Shown: in pieces, positions 1 through 4,882 of the stretch
Layout of the letters: each line of letters starts with the position of its first letter
Numbering within the stretch: position 1 is the first letter of the stretch
NCBI GenBank assembly: GCA_001816645.1
Contig: MHCO01000003.1
Location: 1,576 to 6,881 of the forward strand
From: Candidatus Woykebacteria bacterium GWB1_45_5
Lineage (GTDB): Bacteria; Patescibacteriota; Microgenomatia; Woykebacterales; RBG-16-39-9b
DNA: 5,306 bases
Direction of reading: 5' to 3'
Program-made: the position numbers and the translations under genes
Notes under the pieces: generated by a model
What the model saw: only the letters and a program-made list of their open reading frames with translations
The model's database searches: none
Told to the model about the DNA's origin: nothing

Positions 1-1
1 A

Positions 2-739
2 CCAACAGCCCGGTTGATTGAAGGGTTGCGAGCGGTCAAAGACGAGATTGAACTTGAGAGGATCCGGAAGGCAGTAGAGGTTGCCGATAAAACCTTTGAT
101 CGAATATTAAATTTTGTTAAGCCAGGACTGACAGAACGAGAAATAGCTTGGGAGATGGAGAAGTTTATGAAAGAAGCCGGCGTAGAAAGGTTAGCCTGGG
201 AGCCATTTATTGTTGCGGCTGGGGCCAATTCTTCAATGGCTCATTGGGGAGCCTCTGGTACGAAGATAAAGGAGAAAGACATGATTTTGGTCGATTTTGG
301 TTGTGTTTATCAAAGCTATTGTAGCGACCTTTCGCGGGTGATCTTTGTCGGTAAACCGAGTGCAGAGCAAGTAAAGATTTACAAGCTAGTTTTAGAAGCC
401 CAGAAATTTGGAATAGGTTTAGTAAAAGAAGGTCGGATTGGGTCGACGGTTGACAAAAAAACCCGCTTGTTTCTGGAAAAACGACTATCCGTCAGGCAAG
501 CCAAAAACATTTACCGCCATGCCCTTGGGCATGGTGTTGGTTTGGAAGTCCATGAGTTGCCACCGTTAAGCATTAGGCATAAGCACAAATTGGCTGCTGG
601 TAACGTTGTTACGGTTGAACCAGGAATTTATATTCCCGGTTGGGGAGGAGTAAGGATTGAAGATATGGTTTTGGTGACTGAAAACGGTGGCAAAGTCTTA
701 ACTAAGGCGTCGAAGAAGATAGAAGAAGTTACCGTCTAG
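2..739 (+). CDS. pepP: M24B family Xaa-Pro peptidase (aminopeptidase P type), 5'-partial
   Basis: Cytosolic metallopeptidase that cleaves peptides next to proline (X-Pro). The frame is open from the first bases (PTARLIEGLRAVKDE), so the gene begins upstream; the TTG at 14 is an internal Leu codon, not a start. Only the C-terminal pita-bread catalytic domain, about 245 residues, is present; the N-terminal creatinase-like domain should lie outside the window. Numbering from the first full codon, all five metal ligands of the M24 family are visible: D98 (LVDFG), D109 (SDLSR), H177 (GHGVG), E206 (VEPG) and E220 (RIED). H81 (AHWG) matches the substrate-binding His. The gene therefore looks active. 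The link LIEGLRAVKDE between domains is typical of short bacterial aminopeptidase P proteins. A PepQ-type dipeptidase cannot be excluded without the N-terminus. It converges on the minus-strand gene that follows, with a terminator-like hairpin between them. Confidence 0.93.
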   Translation, partial: PTARLIEGLRAVKDEIELERIRKAVEVADKTFDRILNFVKPGLTEREIAWEMEKFMKEAGVERLAWEPFIVAAGANSSMAHWGASGTKIKEKDMILVDFGCVYQSYCSDLSRVIFVGKPSAEQVKIYKLVLEAQKFGIGLVKEGRIGSTVDKKTRLFLEKRLSVRQAKNIYRHALGHGVGLEVHELPPLSIRHKHKLAAGNVVTVEPGIYIPGWGGVRIEDMVLVTENGGKVLTKASKKIEEVTV

Positions 740-762
740 AAATGTCGAACCAAGCTTAAAGG

Positions 763-783
763 GCAAAGCGCAAGGTGCAAAGC
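763..783. repeat. Short GCAAAGC direct repeat
   Basis: GCAAAGC occurs at 763-769 and 777-783, separated by the near copy GCAAGGT (770-776), giving three 7-bp units in tandem. It lies in the noncoding gap after the peptidase gene, just before the terminator hairpin. It may be a remnant of a dispersed noncoding repeat; no function can be assigned. Confidence 0.4.
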
Positions 784-788
784 TACAA

Positions 789-827
789 TTTAAAACTTAA
801 AGCTTTGAGTTTTAAGCTTAAGTTTTT
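789..827. terminator. Candidate bidirectional intrinsic terminator between convergent genes
   Basis: An AT-rich inverted repeat lies between the end of the Xaa-Pro peptidase and the end of the minus-strand gene. One fold pairs 792-805 with 814-826 (14 and 13 nt, one bulged A, loop of 8 nt), leading into TTTTT at 823-827. A second fold pairs 790-802 with 803-815 with one G-U pair. Read on the minus strand, the same hairpin runs into TTTT (792-795). T-tracts on both sides between convergent genes fit a two-way rho-independent terminator. The stem is AT-rich, which makes it weak. Confidence 0.5.
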
Positions 828-840
828 GGCTGTTTTAGGG

Positions 841-1500
841 TTAGTCGATTAATTTAAATGTGGCTAGAATTTGGTTGGCGATTGTTTCATACTTGTCGCT
901 TTCTTTGCCGGTCCAAAACATTTGCATCTCCAAAATCTCGCCACTATGTAGCTTCACAAAAACATACATATTTTTGGCGATTGTAGCAGAACTTCCTTCC
1001 TCGATATGAACTATTTCGGCTGGGACCAAGTGGCCAATTACGGTGGTTTCCATCGTTATTTTGCTAGAATCGCGCTGGAAAAAACTGGCAATAAAACTAG
1101 CAGCATCGGCTGCATTTTGGTAGGGGCTGATTTCCATATTTAGCAGTAACCCTTGAGCGACGGCGGATGATGTATCGGACGGGGTTTCTAATAAGAAAAA
1201 TCGGGCAATAATTCCCGGCCGCTCTTCCCGATCTTGGGCCATCTGCGGTGGGTATTTAAATGAAAATTTGTAAGTTTTATTTTCATAAAGCTTCCAAGAG
1301 CGGCCTGGTTGTTCTTGGCGAAGGATAAGCGACTGACCGCCGCCTAGTTGTCTGGTGAGATTTGTGTGAGAAACTAGGAGGAGTAGAGCCGCTGACTCGA
1401 TGAAGACAACCGAAGCAAAGATCAAAAGTAATAGACCTCTGGGGACTTTCGCAAGCTTGCTAAGTAGTGGTTCTTCAATCAGCTGGGCAGTTGGTAGCAT
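841..1500 (-). CDS. Hypothetical single-pass membrane-anchored protein
   Basis: Protein of 219 residues with no family I can name firmly. Residues 1-22 are short and end in basic residues (SKLAKVPR). Residues 23-44 are a single hydrophobic segment, and the remaining ~175 residues would lie outside the membrane, most simply as an N-terminally anchored extracytoplasmic domain (inference). Residues 69-84 (WKLYENKTYKFSFKYP) resemble the aromatic block at the start of small PsbP-like or lipoprotein-like domains common in Patescibacteria. The end (YETIANQILATFKLID) matches the usual final helix and strand of such proteins. There are no cysteines, no catalytic motif and no lipobox. It is transcribed alone: convergent with the peptidase, divergent from pepA. 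The ATG at 1500 is supported by an extended -10 element 8 nt upstream; there is no Shine-Dalgarno sequence. The gene is confident, the function unknown. Confidence 0.85.
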   Translation of the reverse strand: MLPTAQLIEEPLLSKLAKVPRGLLLLIFASVVFIESAALLLLVSHTNLTRQLGGGQSLILRQEQPGRSWKLYENKTYKFSFKYPPQMAQDREERPGIIARFFLLETPSDTSSAVAQGLLLNMEISPYQNAADAASFIASFFQRDSSKITMETTVIGHLVPAEIVHIEEGSSATIAKNMYVFVKLHSGEILEMQMFWTGKESDKYETIANQILATFKLID

Positions 1501-1508
1501 TTAAGTAA

Positions 1509-1537
1509 ATTATATCATTCTCCGTAACCCCAACCAA
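1509..1537 (-). promoter_or_regulatory. Extended -10 promoter of the membrane protein gene (leaderless)
   Basis: On the minus strand TGATATAAT (1517 to 1509) is a perfect extended -10 element (TGnTATAAT). Seventeen bases further upstream, 1537-1532 reads TTGGTT, a weak -35 sharing only TTG with consensus. Only 8 nt separate the -10 from the ATG at 1500, so transcription should begin at or within a base or two of the start codon. The -35 position lies inside the palindrome at 1524-1549. Confidence 0.72.
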
Positions 1538-1549
1538 GGTTGGGGGTAC
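1524..1549. repeat. 26-bp palindrome with CCAAGG centre
   Basis: GTAaCCCCAACC (1524-1535) and GGTTGGGGgTAC (1538-1549) pair around a central AA with one mismatch (A1527/G1546); the inner 18 bp at 1528-1545 are perfect. A run of GC-rich pairs with almost no loop suggests a protein-binding dyad, or a dispersed palindromic repeat, rather than a terminator; no T-run follows. It overlaps the -35 region of the minus-strand promoter, where a bound protein would block transcription (inference). A second palindrome with the same CCAAGG centre lies at 3188-3207. Confidence 0.65.
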
Positions 1550-1667
1550 TCCCGAATGCTGCGTCCTTTGGACTAATTACTCCTCTCGTAACCAAATTAA
1601 TTCTATATCGACAAACCTGGTGTGTCAGTCTAAACCCACTAGTATTTACCGTAGCCCTGACCGCAGC

Positions 1668-1696
1668 TTGCTAATCACCCTTAAGTTTGCTAGAAT
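1668..1696 (+). promoter_or_regulatory. Promoter of pepA with extended -10 (near-leaderless)
   Basis: TTGCTA (1668-1673, 4 of 6 to the -35 consensus), a 17-bp spacer, then TAGAAT (1691-1696, 5 of 6 to TATAAT). The -10 is preceded by TGC (1688-1690), making an extended -10. The ATG of pepA is at 1707, 10 nt after the -10, so the mRNA would carry only a few leader bases. The element decides the pepA start: the GTG at 1620 lies upstream of this promoter. Confidence 0.72.
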
Positions 1697-1706
1697 TTGG
1701 CTTTCT

Positions 1707-3167
1707 ATGAAGGTTTTCGCGCAAGATCAAAAATTAGAAAAAATGCAGGCCGATGCTTTGGCCGTTTTCCTTTTTGAAGGTGAGAAGTTGGCAGTCGACA
1801 TTGAAAGATTGGATAAAGCTCTCTCGGGTGCAATTAGCGAAACTATTAAACTAGGGGATTTTAAAGGTAAGCTTTACGAGGTAACCCCAATTTACACACA
1901 CGGTAAAGTTCCTTCTATTCGAATATTTTTAGTTGGTACTGGGAAAAAAGGCGAATTTGATGCCCGTTTGGCCAGAAACGTTGCCGGAGCCGTAGTGCGA
2001 CGAGCGGTTAAGATTGGAGTAAAAAACCTCGCCGTTTATCTCCGTAGTGGTATTAACGCAGAAGAAGTTATCGAAGGCGTTGGGTTGGCTAGTTACGACC
2101 CTGCTCTTTATAAAACTAAGAAAGAAGAAAACGGGGAGATCGAAGAATTAATTCTAATCGGTGAGGTTAAACAACAAACAATTAAACATGGACAGGTGAT
2201 AACAGAATCTACAAACTGGGTAAGAAAACTAATCAGCGAACCAGCCAACGTGATGACACCAGCGGCGATGGTTGGTGAAGCAAAAAAACTAGCCAAAAAT
2301 TATAAATTTGCTATCGAAATTATTGATGAGGAGGAGGCAAAGAAAAAAAGGTTTGGCGCTTTTGCCGGCGTAGCTCGCGGTAGTGAAGAACCAAGCTTTT
2401 TAGTGGTTTTGAAGTACCGGGGTGGTGGAAAACAAACCCTTGGGGTTGTCGGTAAGGGAATCACCTTTGATTCTGGTGGAATCTCCTTAAAGCCTTCCGG
2501 AAAAATGCACGAAATGAAAATGGATATGGCTGGTGCAGCAGCTGCTTTCGGCGTGATGAAGGTAGTGGGGGAGTTGCGACCGAAGACCAATGTAATTATG
2601 ACGGCACCTTTAACTGAAAATCTACCTAGCGGTAGAGCATTAAAGCCGGGCGATATTTTAAGATCCCTAGCTGGTAAAACGATTGAAGTTATTAATACTG
2701 ATGCTGAGGGTAGGGTAGTTTTGGCCGATGCTTTAACTTATGTCCAGAAATTGGGAGCGACCCATGTGGTTGATTTAGCTACTCTGACCGGGGCGGTTCA
2801 GGTGGCCTTGGGTTCGGAGGCAGCGGCGATCTTGGGAAACAAGGAAAATTGGGTTAGGCAAGTGACAGAAGCCGGAAAGTTCGCTGGCGAACGGCTTTGG
2901 CAGCTGCCAATTTACGCTGAACATAAAGAATTACTTAAAAGTGAGGTTGCCGATGTCGCCAACATTCCACCAATCAAGGGAGCGGGCGTGATTGCTGGGG
3001 CGGTATTTTTAGAAGAGTTTATTGAGAAAAAAAATGCTTGGGCGCATTTGGATATTGCCAGCACGGCTTGGCTGGAAAGCGAAAAGCCTTATATGGCTAA
3101 AGGCCCGACAGGGTTTGGGGTTCGGACGCTGGTGGGGTTGATCGAAAGTTTAGAGAAAGGGACCTAA
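1707..3167 (+). CDS. pepA: Leucyl aminopeptidase (peptidase M17)
   Basis: Cytosolic two-metal aminopeptidase that removes N-terminal residues, typically Leu, from peptides; the family is usually a hexamer. From ATG 1707 the protein has 486 residues, close to the ~500 of E. coli PepA. Residues 1-~160 form the variable macro-like N-terminal domain; the catalytic domain follows. The metal ligands are K250 (VGKG), D255 (TFDSGG), D273 (KMDMAG), D332 and E334 (NTDAEGR). The catalytic pair is K262 (SLKPS) and R336. Spacing among these seven residues equals that of E. coli PepA (K270, D275, K282, D293, D352, E354, R356). The signature NTDAEGRV differs from NTDAEGRL only at the last residue. A longer frame reaches back to GTG 1620, but those 29 residues show no family similarity and span the promoter. 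Along with the Xaa-Pro peptidase it suggests peptide salvage. E. coli PepA also binds DNA; nothing here shows that role. Confidence 0.97.
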   Translation: MKVFAQDQKLEKMQADALAVFLFEGEKLAVDIERLDKALSGAISETIKLGDFKGKLYEVTPIYTHGKVPSIRIFLVGTGKKGEFDARLARNVAGAVVRRAVKIGVKNLAVYLRSGINAEEVIEGVGLASYDPALYKTKKEENGEIEELILIGEVKQQTIKHGQVITESTNWVRKLISEPANVMTPAAMVGEAKKLAKNYKFAIEIIDEEEAKKKRFGAFAGVARGSEEPSFLVVLKYRGGGKQTLGVVGKGITFDSGGISLKPSGKMHEMKMDMAGAAAAFGVMKVVGELRPKTNVIMTAPLTENLPSGRALKPGDILRSLAGKTIEVINTDAEGRVVLADALTYVQKLGATHVVDLATLTGAVQVALGSEAAAILGNKENWVRQVTEAGKFAGERLWQLPIYAEHKELLKSEVADVANIPPIKGAGVIAGAVFLEEFIEKKNAWAHLDIASTAWLESEKPYMAKGPTGFGVRTLVGLIESLEKGT

Positions 3168-3187
3168 ATTTTCATTTTTCAATTTTT

Positions 3188-3207
3188 AATCCTTCCAAGG
3201 AAGGATT
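3188..3207. repeat. Perfect 20-bp palindrome with CCAAGG centre
   Basis: AATCCTTCCAAGGAAGGATT is a perfect inverted repeat with 9-bp arms around AA, in the 69-bp gap between pepA and lgt. It could fold as a hairpin (7-bp stem, 4-nt loop) and weaken read-through from pepA, but no T-run follows, so it is a poor intrinsic terminator. The flanks are AT-rich with short near-repeats of AATTTT and CAAATT. It has the same CCAAGG centre and size class as the palindrome at 1524-1549, so the two may belong to one repeat family or be sites for one protein. Confidence 0.6.
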
Positions 3208-3236
3208 GCAAATTACAAATTTTGAATTGACAAGTC

Positions 3237-4058
3237 ATGATTCCTATCTTATTTAAAATCGGTCCGGTGACAATCTATTCTTGGGGGTTTTTTCTGGTCG
3301 CCTCTTATTTGGTAGCGACGTTTATTCTTTGGCGGGAAGGAAAAAGACAAGGGTATAATGAGGAAAAACTGCTTGATTTATCAATTATTTCTTTGTTAGC
3401 GGCGTTGGTGGGAGGAAGAGCCTTTTTTGTTTTGTTAAACTGGCCACTTTTCAAGGAAGAGCCACTTTCCACTCTTTCTTTTTGGCAAGGGGGCTTTGCT
3501 TACCAGGGCGCTTTTTTTGCCGTGGTCGCTGCCGCCTATTTTCTTATTCGAGCTTGGAAGTGGTCTTTTTTACAAATTGCCGATATCAGTTCTCTTTCGG
3601 TTACTGCTGCCCTGGTCCTGGGTAAAATCGGCGCTTTTTTAGCCGGGTTGGATTTTGGTAAAGAAACTAGCCTCCCTTGGGCGGTAAACTTTCCCAGCTT
3701 GGTTGGTGCTCGTCACCCGGCCCAGCTCTATGAGGCAGGAAGCTTCTTTTTAATTTTTTTTATTTTATCCGTGGCCTATTTCCGGAACATCGGCTCAGCC
3801 AATATGAGGAGCGGTAAGGTCTTCTTTTACTTTCTCATCCTCACCAATTTTGCCAAAGTTTTCTTAGAGTTTTTCCGCGCCGACTACGCCCGTTTTGGTC
3901 CTTTTCCGCTGATTAGCTTTATTAGTTTTATTATTGCAATCACTTCCTTCTTTGCTTTATACTATTTTCAGATCCGCGACGTAAAATCTGACGTGTGGGG
4001 CGTTTTAAGAGCGGTTTTTTCGTTTAATAAGGTGTTTTTGCGAAAAATTCGATTTTAA
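3237..4058 (+). CDS. lgt: Divergent prolipoprotein diacylglyceryl transferase family protein
   Basis: Lgt moves a diacylglyceryl group from phosphatidylglycerol to the lipobox cysteine of prelipoproteins at the cytoplasmic membrane. This 273-residue protein has about seven hydrophobic segments, as Lgt does, and the family landmarks in order: IGPVTIYSWGFF (8-19), GGRAFF (59-64), WQGGFAYQG (83-91), GKIGAFLAG (129-137), HPAQLYE (160-166) and KVFLEFFR (207-214). By eye alignment to E. coli Lgt several important residues differ: Y26 is W16, H103 is Q90, R143 is K130, N146 is A133, E151 is L138 (or adjacent D139), and R239 is K207; E243 is kept as E211. A basic tail (246-273) follows the last segment. 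The ATG at 3237 fits the normal N-terminus, but no Shine-Dalgarno is visible. The TraR/DksA gene starts 4 nt after its stop, so they are probably co-transcribed. Family membership is clear; classical activity is not certain. Confidence 0.85.
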   Translation: MIPILFKIGPVTIYSWGFFLVASYLVATFILWREGKRQGYNEEKLLDLSIISLLAALVGGRAFFVLLNWPLFKEEPLSTLSFWQGGFAYQGAFFAVVAAAYFLIRAWKWSFLQIADISSLSVTAALVLGKIGAFLAGLDFGKETSLPWAVNFPSLVGARHPAQLYEAGSFFLIFFILSVAYFRNIGSANMRSGKVFFYFLILTNFAKVFLEFFRADYARFGPFPLISFISFIIAITSFFALYYFQIRDVKSDVWGVLRAVFSFNKVFLRKIRF

Positions 4059-4062
4059 TTCC

Positions 4063-4398
4063 ATGGGCGAAGCTATCAAGAAGAAACTTCTAGCTGAGCG
4101 GAAAAGCCTTCAAAATCAGCTGGCGGTTTATAAAAGTGAAGATCCGCTTTTAGACCCGGAACAAAATATTTCTAACACCATCGATGACGTCATTACGGTA
4201 GCCGAGGGGCATGATCGAATTGTGGCGACGAGGCTGGAATTGAAGCAGCGGTTGGTAGAGGTAAATGAGGCCCTAAGAAAAATTGAAGAAGGTGGTTACG
4301 GAGTTTGTGAAAAGTGTCAGGGAAAAATAAACAAGGAACGCCTCGAAGTTTTGCCGACCGCTAAGCTTTGTTTGGGATGTGAGACTGAGAGCAACTAG
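4063..4398 (+). CDS. TraR/DksA family C4 zinc-finger protein
   Basis: Protein of 111 residues related to DksA and TraR, which enter the RNA polymerase secondary channel and alter initiation. Residues 1-25 and 43-76 look like the two arms of the coiled coil. C82 and C85 (VCEKC) with C103 and C106 (CLGC) form a zinc finger spaced CX2C-X17-CX2C, identical to E. coli DksA; RLEVLPTAKLC matches RLEARPTADLC. It is shorter than DksA (~150) and lacks the DxxDxA tip motif: the turn reads NTIDDVITVA (38-47), with D41 and D42 but not the pattern. A DksA-like effect is therefore uncertain, and a looser RNA-polymerase or zinc role is possible. It follows lgt by 4 nt and has no Shine-Dalgarno, suggesting translational coupling. 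In other bacteria such genes often sit beside lspA and an rluD-type gene, as rluD does here. Confidence 0.92.
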   Translation: MGEAIKKKLLAERKSLQNQLAVYKSEDPLLDPEQNISNTIDDVITVAEGHDRIVATRLELKQRLVEVNEALRKIEEGGYGVCEKCQGKINKERLEVLPTAKLCLGCETESN

Positions 4399-4432
4399 TG
4401 CACGATCAGGCTAAAGTAGCGTTATTAAAAAA

Positions 4433-4467
4433 TACTTGATACTTGATACCTAATACGTGATACAATA
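4433..4467. repeat. 7-bp tandem repeat in the response-regulator promoter
   Basis: Five consecutive 7-bp units without gaps: TACTTGA, TACTTGA, TACCTAA, TACGTGA, TACAATA. The first two are identical; the others keep TAC. The last unit supplies the -10 hexamer and the fourth supplies the TGA of the extended -10, so the repeat is built into the promoter. A period of 7 bp does not match a DNA helical turn (10.5 bp), though every third unit falls on the same face. It could be operator half-sites or a slippage-prone tract. Confidence 0.75.
4436..4466 (+). promoter_or_regulatory. Extended -10 promoter of the response regulator (leaderless)
   Basis: TGATACAAT (4458-4466) is an extended -10, with TACAAT matching TATAAT in 5 of 6. 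TTGATA at 4436-4441 (5 of 6 to the -35) lies 19 bp upstream, slightly long; a second TTGATA at 4443-4448 is too close. Eight bases separate the -10 from the ATG at 4475, so the transcript should start at or next to the start codon. It allows the response regulator and rluD to be expressed apart from lgt and the zinc-finger gene. Confidence 0.68.
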
Positions 4468-4474
4468 TAGGTGT

Positions 4475-4870
4475 ATGTCCCAGCGAATATTAGTGATTGA
4501 AGACGACCAGTTTTTAAGAGAGCTTTATGATGAATTGCTCCGCGAAGAGGGCTATGAAGTAGATTTGGCGCCCGACGGACAGAGTGGTTTAAACAAACTT
4601 CTAAAGGGCGGTTACCACCTTGTTTTGCTTGATATAATGCTTCCAAAAATGGATGGTCTGGAAATTCTCCGTCAAGTGAAGGACAAAAGACCAGAGCAGC
4701 CAAATGGCCCAATCGTCCTTCTGACCAATCTAGGTCAAGATTCAATAATTAAAGAAGGGTTTAACCTAGGAGCGAGTGGTTATCTCATCAAGAGCGCGAT
4801 GAACCCTGATCAGGTCCTTTCGGAAGTAAAAGTGTTCTTGAACAAAGGCACTCCGTCTGGGCAAAGCTAG
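4475..4870 (+). CDS. Single-domain response regulator (receiver only)
   Basis: Phosphorylation-controlled signalling protein of 131 residues made of one CheY-like receiver domain and no output domain, so it must act through protein contacts. Key residues: acidic pair D10/D11 (IEDD), phospho-acceptor D53 (LLDIMLPKMDG), switch residue T84 (LLTN) and conserved K106 (YLIKS). The usual KP after this lysine is KS here, a variant I associate with Patescibacteria. After the last helix (~112-123) only a short polar tail remains. ATG 4475 starts the normal beta-1 strand (QRILVIEDD). A GTG at 4457 in the same frame lies inside the promoter repeat and is unlikely. No histidine kinase is present in the window, so its partner is unknown. 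The rluD start lies 12 nt after the stop, indicating an operon. It occupies the place where lspA stands in comparable neighbourhoods. Confidence 0.94.
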   Translation: MSQRILVIEDDQFLRELYDELLREEGYEVDLAPDGQSGLNKLLKGGYHLVLLDIMLPKMDGLEILRQVKDKRPEQPNGPIVLLTNLGQDSIIKEGFNLGASGYLIKSAMNPDQVLSEVKVFLNKGTPSGQS

Positions 4871-4874
4871 GCGC

Positions 4875-4881
4875 GAGGTGA
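4875..4881 (+). promoter_or_regulatory. Shine-Dalgarno site of the rluD-family gene
   Basis: GAGGTGA matches seven consecutive bases of the consensus complement of the 16S 3' end, with the GAGG core ending 4 nt before ATG 4883. It is the only clear Shine-Dalgarno in the window. It fixes the rluD start and contrasts with the leaderless starts of the promoter-proximal genes. Confidence 0.7.
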
Positions 4882-4882
4882 G

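Noticed and set aside
1563..1573. Short inverted repeat GTCC-TTT-GGAC in the divergent gap
   Set aside because: A 4-bp stem is expected by chance. I also looked for a tRNA here; no T-arm or acceptor pairing was found.
863..1700. 12-bp identical direct repeat GCTAGAATTTGG at 863-874 and 1689-1700
   Set aside because: In 5.3 kb about one shared 12-mer is expected by chance, and one copy is inside a coding region.
2108..2590. Two minus-strand open frames (2108-2296 and 2300-2590) opposite pepA
   Set aside because: They are antisense to strongly conserved pepA coding sequence, have low-complexity translations and no promoter or ribosome site of their own.
3222..3227. Possible leaderless promoter of lgt (TTGAAT, 9 nt before the ATG)
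   Set aside because: Only 4 of 6 match the -10 and there is no preceding TG, in a very AT-rich gap, so it is not distinguishable from chance.
4425..4745. Minus-strand open frame opposite the response regulator
   Set aside because: It lies antisense to a clear receiver domain, and its C-terminal residues are just a translation of the 7-bp repeat.
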